Shown here piece after piece: positions 16,363-30,687 of a stretch of 64,000 nt of DNA (within the stretch, counting starts at the first letter, position 1; the number at the start of each line of letters is the position of its first letter). The translations under genes were made by a program, and so were the position numbers. The notes beneath the pieces are model-generated. The model was given only the letters and a program-made list of their open reading frames with translations, did no database searches and had not been told where the DNA came from. Source of the DNA: Betaproteobacteria bacterium Ga0077526. GTDB taxonomy: Bacteria > Pseudomonadota > Gammaproteobacteria > Burkholderiales > Ga0077523. Where the stretch lies: NCBI GenBank assembly GCA_001464765.1, contig LNDV01000031.1:126867-190866 (forward strand). Direction: 5' to 3'.

Positions 16363-16809
16363 CTACTTCGCGCCGGGAACGCGCAGAAACTCGAACCGCA
16401 GCTTGAAGCCGCCGTACCGCGCGAATCCCTTTAGCGCGGACGGCCGCTCCCCCTCCACGGGAATGTCAGCGGTCAGCATCTTTCCATCTTCCCCTTTCAC
16501 CCGAAAACGCAGACGCCCACCGTCGGCCTCCAGATCGATGACCGGCAGAGCTATCGTCCCGAAATTCTCGTTGTTGGTCATGGAGAGCATGCCGGTCCCC
16601 GTTCCGTCGACCGGCAGCACGAGTTCCGCCGTGCCGCTCGTCATGCCCAGATACCAGGGGCCTCGCCATACTCCTCCGAGAGGCGATGACGGCTCGGCGT
16701 GCGCAACACTGATGAGAGAGAAGGCCAACGCCCCCAACGCTGCAACGACGCGGCCCCGGAGACTCCTTCCTCCCCGGGAGCGTGGACCTGGCAAGGTTCT
16801 TCCGATCAT
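16363..16809 (-). CDS. Secreted hypothetical protein
   Basis: About 148 residues from ATG 16809; an in-frame ATG at 16860 is an alternative. The N-terminus has Arg-rich residues followed by VVAALGALAFSLISVAHA, a plausible signal peptide. The mature part begins PSSPLGGVWRGPWYLGMTSG and continues as alternating beta strands (TAELVLPVDGTGTGMLSM, LRFRVKGEDGKMLTADIPV), suggesting a small beta-barrel or sandwich exported to the periplasm. I do not recognise a named family. Gene-free sequence lies on both sides. Confidence 0.55.
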   Translation of the reverse strand: MIGRTLPGPRSRGGRSLRGRVVAALGALAFSLISVAHAEPSSPLGGVWRGPWYLGMTSGTAELVLPVDGTGTGMLSMTNNENFGTIALPVIDLEADGGRLRFRVKGEDGKMLTADIPVEGERPSALKGFARYGGFKLRFEFLRVPGAK

Positions 16810-17100
16810 CAAGGCGACTCCATTCAATAGCGGGGTGCAAGCAGGCTTGTTCGACACCAATCGATTTCCAAGAACCCCCTTCGCACTGGAGGTCGACGCG
16901 GCGGGCAGTTTCCTGCTGCAGTTCGATCAGTCGCCACACCGATCGATTCGACCCTTTGCGCATCGGTGTTTCGAAGAACGATCGAGGAGAGGACGGGGAC
17001 TGGCCTGCCGGCACCGGAGTGAAACTCCGATCGCCAGGGGAAAGCCGGCACGGGTCTCGAAGCACGACGAGGTGCTGGAACCGTGACCGGCTGGTGAGGC

Positions 17101-19391
<2,291 letters not shown>

Positions 19392-19392
<1 letters not shown>

Positions 19393-19700
19393 CAAGTTTC
19401 CTCCATCACACACTGCAGCGGATGCTGGTGCTGTCTCGCGTGGGAAACCACTTGCTCAACCTTGGTCGCCGCGACGTCCTTGGGAAAGACCCCGCAAACG
19501 CCCATGCCCTCGCGATGCACCTTCAGCATCACCTGTGTCGCCTGCTCGCGCGTCATGCTGAAAAAACTTTGCAGGACGCCGACCACAAAATCCATCGGTG
19601 TGTAGTCGTCGTTCAGCAGAAGAACCTTGTAAAGCGGTGGTGGCTTTACCTTCTGCTTTTCGACCTCAAGGACACCGCTCTCGCGAGGACCCGTTGCCAT
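19392..19700 (-). CDS. clpS: ClpS adaptor protein
   Basis: A 102-residue adaptor with a flexible N-terminal tail and the ClpS core [20 protein letters not shown], whose Asp pair and Met line the N-degron pocket, followed by [22 protein letters not shown] sequence ([13 protein letters not shown]). It delivers N-end-rule substrates to ClpA and blocks SsrA-tagged ones. It is the first gene of the clpS-clpA pair and overlaps clpA by one base (TGATG). Confidence 0.95.
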
Positions 19701-19811
19701 GACCGGACCGCTACCGACGTGCCGAAACAGTTGTTCCGGGCGACGAGCCTATTGTGCGCGTTGCCCGGAAATTTACAAGGGGCGCCCTGCTCGGGAAAAC
19801 GCCCTTGCCCA

Positions 19812-21062
<1,251 letters not shown>

Positions 21063-21695
21063 CGATCACCTTTCGCGACTGTGGATGAACGCGGGCGGAT
21101 CGCCGACTCTTGCCCGGCGCCCGTCCCTGGCCCTCCTCGCGACGCGTTGGCGTCACTGGAGGTCTGACTGCAGGAGTTTAGTCGACCCTGGAGACCTTGG
21201 CGACGCGGCAGAACCGGCATGCCAAGGGCCCTTCGAAGCGGGCCGCCATCGGACATGGACGCCTCGCCCCCCTCCCACGGACATTGGACTAGTCCGATCG
21301 AAGATTCAAGTACCGCGATCGAATACAAGATCCCGCATAGCGGGATCCTTGGCAGCCAGCCCTGTACAAACCCATGATTCAAAACGATCACGACTGCGCT
21401 GCCGGCTTATGTTGCGCTGCGCCATCCGGTCGGTATACTCAAACCGTCACAACGTCATCTCTCTAGGGGGGAGGTGGCGTCTCCGAGGCTGCCCCCAAAC
21501 GGACAGCTTCTTCCGGCCGAAGGGATCCGACCCCCCATGGCCAAGTGCGAACTCGCAGCGGCGTGCACGCTTCTTGCGCCGCGGGCGATCTGTCTGCGCG
21601 GTGACCGGCTCGGGCCTGAACCTGCGATTCGCATAGAGTCGCAGCACTCCCGGCCGGACGGCGCCCTCGAATCATTCGGAGTGGAGAACAATCAA
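21063..21695. other. Long divergent regulatory region between icd and aceA
   Basis: These 633 bases hold no credible gene. Visible elements are a perfect 10-bp palindrome GGACTAGTCC at 21286-21295, an inverted repeat GATCCCG-catag-CGGGATC at 21329-21347, and a promoter pair facing aceA (21412-21439). The aceA leader would be about 250 bases long. Confidence 0.55.
21412..21439 (+). promoter_or_regulatory. Candidate aceA promoter
   Basis: TTGCGC (21412-21417) and TATACT (21434-21439) are separated by 16 bases on the plus strand, the best sigma-70-type pair in this gap. Confidence 0.45.
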
Positions 21696-22967
<1,272 letters not shown>

Positions 22968-22987
22968 CAACACAACGCTCCGCACAG

Positions 22988-23018
22988 CCCGTGGCCGGCC
23001 TCCGGTCACGGGTTTTTT
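22988..23018 (+). terminator. Terminator after aceA
   Basis: An 11-bp stem (CCCGTG-G-CCGG paired with CCGG-T-CACGGG, one G-T pair) with a three-base loop precedes six T. Confidence 0.85.
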
Positions 23019-23093
23019 GTTGCCGCTGTCATGCGGCAAGAACTGATACCATAATACGGAATATCAATCCCCAGTTCCCCTTCGGAGCACTTC

Positions 23094-24710
23094 ATGAGCA
23101 CTCCCGCGTTCGGACCCGGAATCGAGGTCCTCGCCCCCGTCACCCCCGAGTTCGCGCAGATCCTCACGCCGCAGGCGGTCGAATTCCTCGCCAAACTGCA
23201 GCGCGCTTTCGGCGCTCGCCGCCTCGAACTCCTGGAACGTCGTCGCACTCGTCAGGCCGAACTCGATGCAGGCAAGCTTCCAGGCTTCCTGCCCGAGACC
23301 CAGGCAATCCGCGAAGGCGACTGGAGAGTCGCCTCCGTCCCCGCGGATCTGCAGGATCGCCGCGTGGAAATCACCGGGCCGACAGATCGCAAGATGGTCA
23401 TCAATGCCCTGAATTCCGGGGCGAACATGTTCATGGCCGACTTCGAGGACTCGAGCACGCCCACCTGGGAGAACCAGGTTCACGGGCAGATCAACATGCG
23501 GGACGCGATCGATCGGACGATCTCGTTCTCCAGCCCGGAGGGCAAGCAGTACCGTCTGAACGACAAGACCGCCACCCTGCTCGTCCGACCGCGTGGCTGG
23601 CATCTCGAGGAAAAGCATGTCCGGATCGACGGCAAGTCCATGTCGGGCAGCCTTTTCGATTTCGGTCTGTACTTTTTCCACAACGCTGCCAAGCGTGTGA
23701 AGCAAGGCTCGGGGATTTATCTTTATCTCCCCAAGATGGAAAGCCATCTGGAAGCCCGCCTTTGGAACGACGCGTTCGTCTTCGCCCAGAAGGAACTCGG
23801 TTTGCCGCAGGGCACCGTGAAGGCGACCGTTCTCATCGAGACCATCATGGCGACGTTCGAGATGGAGGAAATCCTCTACGAACTGCGTGAGCACTCGGCC
23901 GGCCTGAATTGCGGTCGCTGGGACTACATCTTCTCCTGCATCAAGAAGTTCAAGAAGCAGTCCGACTTCATCCTCGCCGATCGCGGCCTGGTCACCATGA
24001 CCAGCCCGTTCATGCGCTCGTACTCGCTACTCCTCATCAAGACGTGCCACAAGCGTGGCGCCTTCGCGATGGGGGGCATGGCGGCTCAGATCCCGATCAA
24101 GAACGATTCGACCGCCAACGATGCTGCCATCGCCAAGGTACGGGCCGACAAGGAGCGCGAGGTGAACGACGGCCACGATGGCACCTGGGTCGCTCATCCG
24201 GGTCTGGTACCGATCGCCCGCGAAGCGTTCGACAAGGTCATGAAGACGCCCAACCAGATCCATCGTCAGCGCGACGATATTCAGGTGAGCGAAAAGGATC
24301 TCCTCGACTTCCGCCCGAACGGCCCGATCACCGAGCAGGGTCTGCGCATCAACATCAACATCGGCATCCAGTACGTTGGCGCCTGGCTGGCCGGCACTGG
24401 TTGCGTGCCGATCTTCAATCTCATGGAAGACGCCGCCACGGCGGAGATCTCCCGAGCGCAGATCTGGCATTGGATCCGCAGCCCGAAGGGTGTTCTCGAC
24501 GACGGCCGGAAGGTGACGCGCGAGATGTTCCAGGCACTCGTTCCGCAGGAACTGACGAAGGTGCGCGAGATTCTGGGTGACAAGCAGTACGCCGCCGGGA
24601 AGTACGACGAGGGCGCGAAGATGTTCGAGGAACTCACGCTTGCCGAGGAGTTTGCGGAGTTCCTGACGCTGCCGGCCTACGACTACGTCATCGCTCACGA
24701 GCATCGCTGA
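23094..24710 (+). CDS. aceB: Malate synthase A
   Basis: A 538-residue enzyme condensing glyoxylate with acetyl-CoA to malate. The A-isoform features are all present: MADFEDSSTPTW, LLVRPRGWHLEEKH with the catalytic Arg, IETIMATFEMEEIL with the metal Glu, GRWDYIFSCIKK and AMGGMAAQIPIKND. The C-terminal domain contains NLMEDAATAEISRAQIWHW. Length matches the usual A form (~530). It completes the glyoxylate shunt with aceA, allowing growth on acetate or fatty acids. Confidence 0.96.
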   Translation: MSTPAFGPGIEVLAPVTPEFAQILTPQAVEFLAKLQRAFGARRLELLERRRTRQAELDAGKLPGFLPETQAIREGDWRVASVPADLQDRRVEITGPTDRKMVINALNSGANMFMADFEDSSTPTWENQVHGQINMRDAIDRTISFSSPEGKQYRLNDKTATLLVRPRGWHLEEKHVRIDGKSMSGSLFDFGLYFFHNAAKRVKQGSGIYLYLPKMESHLEARLWNDAFVFAQKELGLPQGTVKATVLIETIMATFEMEEILYELREHSAGLNCGRWDYIFSCIKKFKKQSDFILADRGLVTMTSPFMRSYSLLLIKTCHKRGAFAMGGMAAQIPIKNDSTANDAAIAKVRADKEREVNDGHDGTWVAHPGLVPIAREAFDKVMKTPNQIHRQRDDIQVSEKDLLDFRPNGPITEQGLRININIGIQYVGAWLAGTGCVPIFNLMEDAATAEISRAQIWHWIRSPKGVLDDGRKVTREMFQALVPQELTKVREILGDKQYAAGKYDEGAKMFEELTLAEEFAEFLTLPAYDYVIAHEHR

Positions 24711-24725
24711 GTTTCAAGGCTACCA

Positions 24726-25361
24726 GTGGCCAGGGTCGTCCTGCTCAACAAACCCTTCGGGATGTTGTGCCAGTTCACCGGGCCACCCGGTACGCCAACC
24801 CTGGCGGACGTCGTCGACGTCCCGGGGGTCTACCCCGCCGGGAGGCTCGACACCGACAGCGAAGGGCTTCTGGTCCTGACCGACAGCGGACCGTTGCAGG
24901 CACGCCTGTCGGACCCGATGCACAAGACCTGGAAACGCTATTGGGTGCAGGTGGAAGGACAACCGGACGACGGTGCCCTGGAAGCACTCCGCGGTGGCGT
25001 CCGGTACCGGGATGTCCTCACGCTGCCGGCAAGGGCCGAGCGAATCGATGAACCCGCCGGACTGTGGCCCCGAGACCCCCCGGTCCGCTTTCGCGCGGCC
25101 ATTCCCACTTCCTGGCTCTGTCTCGAGATTCGTGAGGGGCGCAATCGCCAGGTTCGGCACATGACTGCCGCCGTCGGCTACCCGACTCTCCGACTGATCC
25201 GAGCGCAGATCGGCGACTGGAGCCTCGGGGACCTTGCCCCAGGCGCCTGGCGCCTCATCGAGACGTCCGACCAAACCTCCGAGCCACGCCGGACCGAACG
25301 CCCCCCAGAAACGAAAAACCCGCCGGGAGGCGGGTTTCACAAGGCGCGGAAGCGACGCTGA
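24726..25361 (+). CDS. rluE: rRNA pseudouridine synthase, RluE type
   Basis: A 211-residue protein of the RsuA/RluE family, without an S4 domain at its N-terminus, as expected for RluE. It starts at GTG 24726 with [14 protein letters not shown]. The catalytic Asp motif is [15 protein letters not shown], and the later motifs [22 protein letters not shown] are intact. RluE modifies U2457 of 23S rRNA in E. coli. The last ~20 residues are Pro/Gly/Arg rich and are encoded by the bases that also form the hairpin at 25314-25337. Confidence 0.88.
   Translation: MARVVLLNKPFGMLCQFTGPPGTPTLADVVDVPGVYPAGRLDTDSEGLLVLTDSGPLQARLSDPMHKTWKRYWVQVEGQPDDGALEALRGGVRYRDVLTLPARAERIDEPAGLWPRDPPVRFRAAIPTSWLCLEIREGRNRQVRHMTAAVGYPTLRLIRAQIGDWSLGDLAPGAWRLIETSDQTSEPRRTERPPETKNPPGGGFHKARKRR
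25314..25337 (-). terminator. Terminator for the PEP-CTERM gene, embedded in the rluE 3' end
   Basis: On the minus strand AACCCGCC/GGCGGGTT with loop TCCC is followed by a short T-run. It lies within the coding end of the convergent rluE gene. Confidence 0.7.
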
Positions 25362-25362
25362 A

Positions 25363-26046
25363 TCAGCGCTTCATCTGTCGACGACCAGCCACGAGAGCCG
25401 CGCCGATGGCACCGAGAAGGGCAATCGACCCAGGCTCCGGAACGGTGCCACCAGGGGTGCTTTGGCGACCCAGGAAGAGCACTGCATTGGCGGTGGGGGC
25501 GGGCGCCGTGCTGCCCGCGGCACCTGTCATCTCGAACGAGCCCAAGTTGGCAGGCTTGTTCTGGTCAAAGCTCAACCCGAGCATCGTGAACGCCAGGAAG
25601 CCATCGACGTTCGATCCGGAGCTGTCTCCGAGTCGGACCAGAGCGAGAATGTCGAGATCGATGCTGAAGGCGCCACCGTTGGGTTCGGTTGCGCCAACGT
25701 TGATGTTGCCAGTGGAACTGCCGAGAGGATTGAAGCGCGGGACCCAGTCGAGTCCGAAGGCGAAGCCGCTGGAATCGCCGTCATCAGCCTGGAAACCGAG
25801 AATCGACCAGCCGGAGTTGCCCGTGGCGTCGAGAGCCATCCGTTCGACCGCGTCCTTCTTGCTGGAAGCGATGGCCGAGATGCTGTCGGTCGTAGAAACG
25901 ACCGAGTCGGAAACCGCGGCGCAGGTGCCGGAGACACCACCCAACGTCATCGAGGAAGTATTGCAGGCGGCGGCGGAGGCCAGACCCGGCACGAGGAGAG
26001 CGGCTCCAAGAGCCAGCGCTGGCAGGGAAGAACGAAACGGCATCAT
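25363..26046 (-). CDS. PEP-CTERM sorting domain protein
   Basis: About 227 residues. The signal peptide MMPFRSSLPALALGAALLVPGLASA supports a start at 26046 (or 26043). Two Cys near the mature N-terminus (ACNTSSMTLGGVSGTC) may pair. The body is Ser/Thr/Gly rich and predicted beta. The C-terminus is a textbook PEP-CTERM tail: VPEPGSIALLGAIGAALVAGRR, a PEP motif, a membrane helix and basic residues. Such proteins are cleaved by exosortase and anchored or released at the surface, usually linked to exopolysaccharide. No exosortase gene lies in the window. Confidence 0.85.
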   Translation of the reverse strand: MMPFRSSLPALALGAALLVPGLASAAACNTSSMTLGGVSGTCAAVSDSVVSTTDSISAIASSKKDAVERMALDATGNSGWSILGFQADDGDSSGFAFGLDWVPRFNPLGSSTGNINVGATEPNGGAFSIDLDILALVRLGDSSGSNVDGFLAFTMLGLSFDQNKPANLGSFEMTGAAGSTAPAPTANAVLFLGRQSTPGGTVPEPGSIALLGAIGAALVAGRRQMKR

Positions 26047-26328
26047 GACGGAGCCCTCGAAATCAAGAAAGTCTGAACATGTCGCGAACAGCACGATTCA
26101 AGCCACGCAGTTTTTAGCCATAGACAACAGTCGCTTATTGATTGACTCGTCGGAAAATCTTGCACCATCGTAAGCTGTGTCGACGTCTCCGATCAGCGAC
26201 TGTCGTGCCATCGAGCGTGGTCGACGGAATGACTTGTGAGGCTAACTGCAGGCGAGCTGTACGTAAAGGGAAGAACCGCCTTCGGTGTGGCTTTGACGCG
26301 GCAGCCCCCCCTCCCGTATCCTCGAACC
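26047..26328. other. Noncoding region between the PEP-CTERM gene and the sRNA-like unit
   Basis: Together with the sRNA-like segment this makes over 430 bases without a protein gene. It should hold the promoter of the minus-strand PEP-CTERM gene, which I cannot place. The plus-strand promoter listed separately lies at its right end. Confidence 0.4.
26293..26322 (+). promoter_or_regulatory. Sigma-70-type promoter of the sRNA-like unit
   Basis: TTGACG (26293-26298) and TATCCT (26317-26322) are separated by 18 bases; the predicted start is near 26329. Confidence 0.45.
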
Positions 26329-26446
26329 GCCTCCAGGACGGTCGAATGGTTGGCGTTTTGCTGACTCCGTGAGCCGCGTGCAGACGCCGAGCATCGGTTT
26401 AGGTGTGAACAGAACCCGAAAGGCAGCGCCTTCGCACTGCCTTTTT
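26329..26446 (+). ncRNA. Candidate small RNA of about 118 bases
   Basis: The segment lies between a good promoter and a good terminator, with no reading frame of note and no SD-plus-start arrangement inside. A small hairpin (ACCG/CGGT) forms near its 5' end. It could equally be the attenuated leader of the following marC gene. I do not recognise a known RNA family. Confidence 0.35.
26419..26446 (+). terminator. Terminator upstream of marC
   Basis: AAGGCAG-c-GC/GC-a-CTGCCTT with a CTTC loop and a following T-run, 38 bases before the marC start. Confidence 0.8.
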
Positions 26447-26484
26447 CATTTTCAGCAGGCACGCCGGCTGCCGGAGTCGTGCGA

Positions 26485-27120
26485 TTGAACGAATGGAACG
26501 AGCTGTTCAAGACGGCGGTGGGGCTACTGGCCATCGTGAATCCCATTGGCGGCATCCCCGTCTTCCTCGGAATGACGGAGCACGCGACGATCGCGGAACG
26601 CCGTCGGATCGCGCGTACCGCCGCAATCACCGTCTTCGTCGTGCTGGGGCTCTCATCCATGCTCGGCACCCTCGTGCTGGAGTTCTTCGGCATCAGCATC
26701 CCGTCCTTTCAGGTAGGCGGCGGCATCCTCCTGATGCTGCTGGCGGTGTCGATGATGCAGGCGCGCGAATCCGGTCTGCGCCAGACCCCGCAGGAGTCCG
26801 AGGAAGCAGCCGCGCGCCAGGCCATCGCCGTCGTGCCGCTGGCAATTCCACTGCTCGCCGGGCCGGGCGCCATCAGTACCATGATCATCGCCAGCCATCG
26901 GGTCCCGGGATTCCTCTACCAGCTGAAGCTTCTGGTCCCGGCCGCACTGATCGGCCTGGCCGTGTGGCTCACGCTCCTGGTTAGCGTCCGCCTATCCCAT
27001 CGCCTGGGGACTACCGGCATGAACATCGTCACCCGCCTGATGGGCCTGGTCCTCGCGGCTCTGGCCGTGGAGTTCATCGCCAGAGGGCTCCAGGAACTGT
27101 TCCCGTCGCTCGGAGGCTGA
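26485..27120 (+). CDS. MarC family inner membrane protein
   Basis: About 211 residues with six predicted membrane helices. The first carries the family motif LLAIVNPIGGIPVFLGMT, and the fourth the mirrored VPLAIPLLAGPGAISTMI. The function of the family is unsettled; a link to multiple antibiotic resistance was not upheld. The start is either GTG 26479 or TTG 26485; the GGAG at 26473-26476 is well spaced (8 bases) only for TTG 26485. It is first in a tight marC-nudJ-mnmA operon, downstream of a terminator. Confidence 0.85.
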   Translation: MNEWNELFKTAVGLLAIVNPIGGIPVFLGMTEHATIAERRRIARTAAITVFVVLGLSSMLGTLVLEFFGISIPSFQVGGGILLMLLAVSMMQARESGLRQTPQESEEAAARQAIAVVPLAIPLLAGPGAISTMIIASHRVPGFLYQLKLLVPAALIGLAVWLTLLVSVRLSHRLGTTGMNIVTRLMGLVLAALAVEFIARGLQELFPSLGG

Positions 27121-27121
27121 C

Positions 27122-27586
27122 ATGAAGTGGGCCCCGCATGTCACCGTCGCCTGCCTCGCCGAGCGCGAGGGTCGTTTCCTGGTTGTGGAGGAATCCACGC
27201 CGGATGGGCTCAGGATCAATCAGCCCGCCGGTCATCTGGAGGACGGCGAATCACTCGTCGACGCCATGGTGCGCGAGGCTCTGGAGGAAACGGCCCACCA
27301 CGTGGTGCCGGAAGCGCTGGTGGGCATCTACCGCTGGCGGCACCCAACCCATGGACATACCTACTTGCGCTTCGCCTTCGCCGCCCGCATTGATCGGGTA
27401 GAGCCCGGGCGCGCGCTCGACGAAGGGATCGTCCGCGCCCTCTGGGTCACACCGGACGAACTGCGCGCGAGTGCCGATCGGCACCGCAGCCCCCTCGTGC
27501 TCACCTGCCTGGAAGATCACCTTTCCGGTCGACGTTTTCCGCTCGATCTCCTGTGTGACTTTCCGCTAACGGAGGAACACCGCTGA
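27122..27586 (+). CDS. nudJ: NudJ-like Nudix phosphatase
   Basis: A 154-residue Nudix hydrolase. The Nudix box reads [21 protein letters not shown], with the catalytic Glu residues in REALEET. The N-terminus ([24 protein letters not shown]) and GIYRWRHP are typical of NudJ, which hydrolyses nucleoside tri- and diphosphates and thiamine pyrophosphate-type substrates. It lies one base after marC and its stop shares a base with the mnmA start, a gene order also seen for nudJ-mnmA in other proteobacteria. Confidence 0.88.
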   Translation: MKWAPHVTVACLAEREGRFLVVEESTPDGLRINQPAGHLEDGESLVDAMVREALEETAHHVVPEALVGIYRWRHPTHGHTYLRFAFAARIDRVEPGRALDEGIVRALWVTPDELRASADRHRSPLVLTCLEDHLSGRRFPLDLLCDFPLTEEHR

Positions 27587-28680
27587 TGTCACAGGCCAGG
27601 AAGTCCAAGGTCGTCGTGGGCCTTTCCGGCGGGGTCGATTCCGCGGTGGCCGCCTGGCTGCTCAAGGAGGCGGGGCACGAAGTGATCGGCGTCTTCATGA
27701 AGAACTGGGAAGACGACGACACCGACGAGCATTGCACCAGCCGCGAGGATCTCGTCGACGCCGTGTCCGCCGCGGAAGTGCTGGGCATCGAAGTCGAGGC
27801 CGTGAACTTCGCCGCGGAATATCGAGAGCGGGTCTTCAGCCTGTTTCTCGCGGAATACCGCGCCGGCCGGACGCCCAACCCGGATGTGCTCTGCAACAGC
27901 GAAATCAAGTTCAAGGCCTTCCTCGATCACGCAATCGCGATGGGCGCCGATCACATCGCCACTGGGCACTACGCGGGCGTGCGCGAAGTCGATGGCCTGT
28001 TCCAGCTCCTGAGAGCGCAGGACGCGTCCAAGGACCAGAGCTACTTCCTCCATCGCCTGAACCAGGTGCAGCTGTCGCGCGCGCTCTTTCCGCTCGCGTC
28101 GTGGCTGAAACGCGATGTGCGCGCCTGCGCGGAGCGCATCGGCCTGCCGTTGCACGCGAAGAAGGACTCCACCGGCATCTGCTTCATCGGCGAGCGGCCC
28201 TTCCGGGAGTTCCTGAACCGCTATCTGCCGAAGGAGCCCGGTGACATGGTGACGCCCGACGGGCGCCGCATGGGCCGCCATCTGGGACTCATGTACTACA
28301 CGATCGGGCAGCGACAGGGTCTGGGCATCGGCGGCGAAGGCGCGCCCTGGTACGTGGCCGGCAAGCGGATCGCCACCAACGAACTGGTTGTGGTCCAGGG
28401 CCACGACCACCCCGCCCTCCGCGCCGACGGCCTGGCCGCTGCCGACTGGTCCTGGACAACCGGGACCCCGCCCGCCTATGGCGTCGCACTCGGCGGGAAG
28501 ACCCGCTATCGCCAGACTGACGCCAACTGCCGCCTGGAACCCTCATCCGAGGCGGGCATGGCGAGCGTGCGCTTCGACCAGCCGCAATGGGCCATCACGC
28601 CCGGGCAATCGGTGGTGCTCTACGACGCAGACGTGTGCCTCGGCGGCGGCATCATCGAGCGAGCGCTGACCGATTGCGTG

Positions 28681-30673
<1,993 letters not shown>

Positions 30674-30687
30674 CCTGCCGGATCCCT

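Noticed and set aside
21474..21695. N-terminal extension of isocitrate lyase
   Set aside because: The extra 74 codons have no similarity to the family, while a GGAG lies 9 bases before GTG 21696 where conservation starts.
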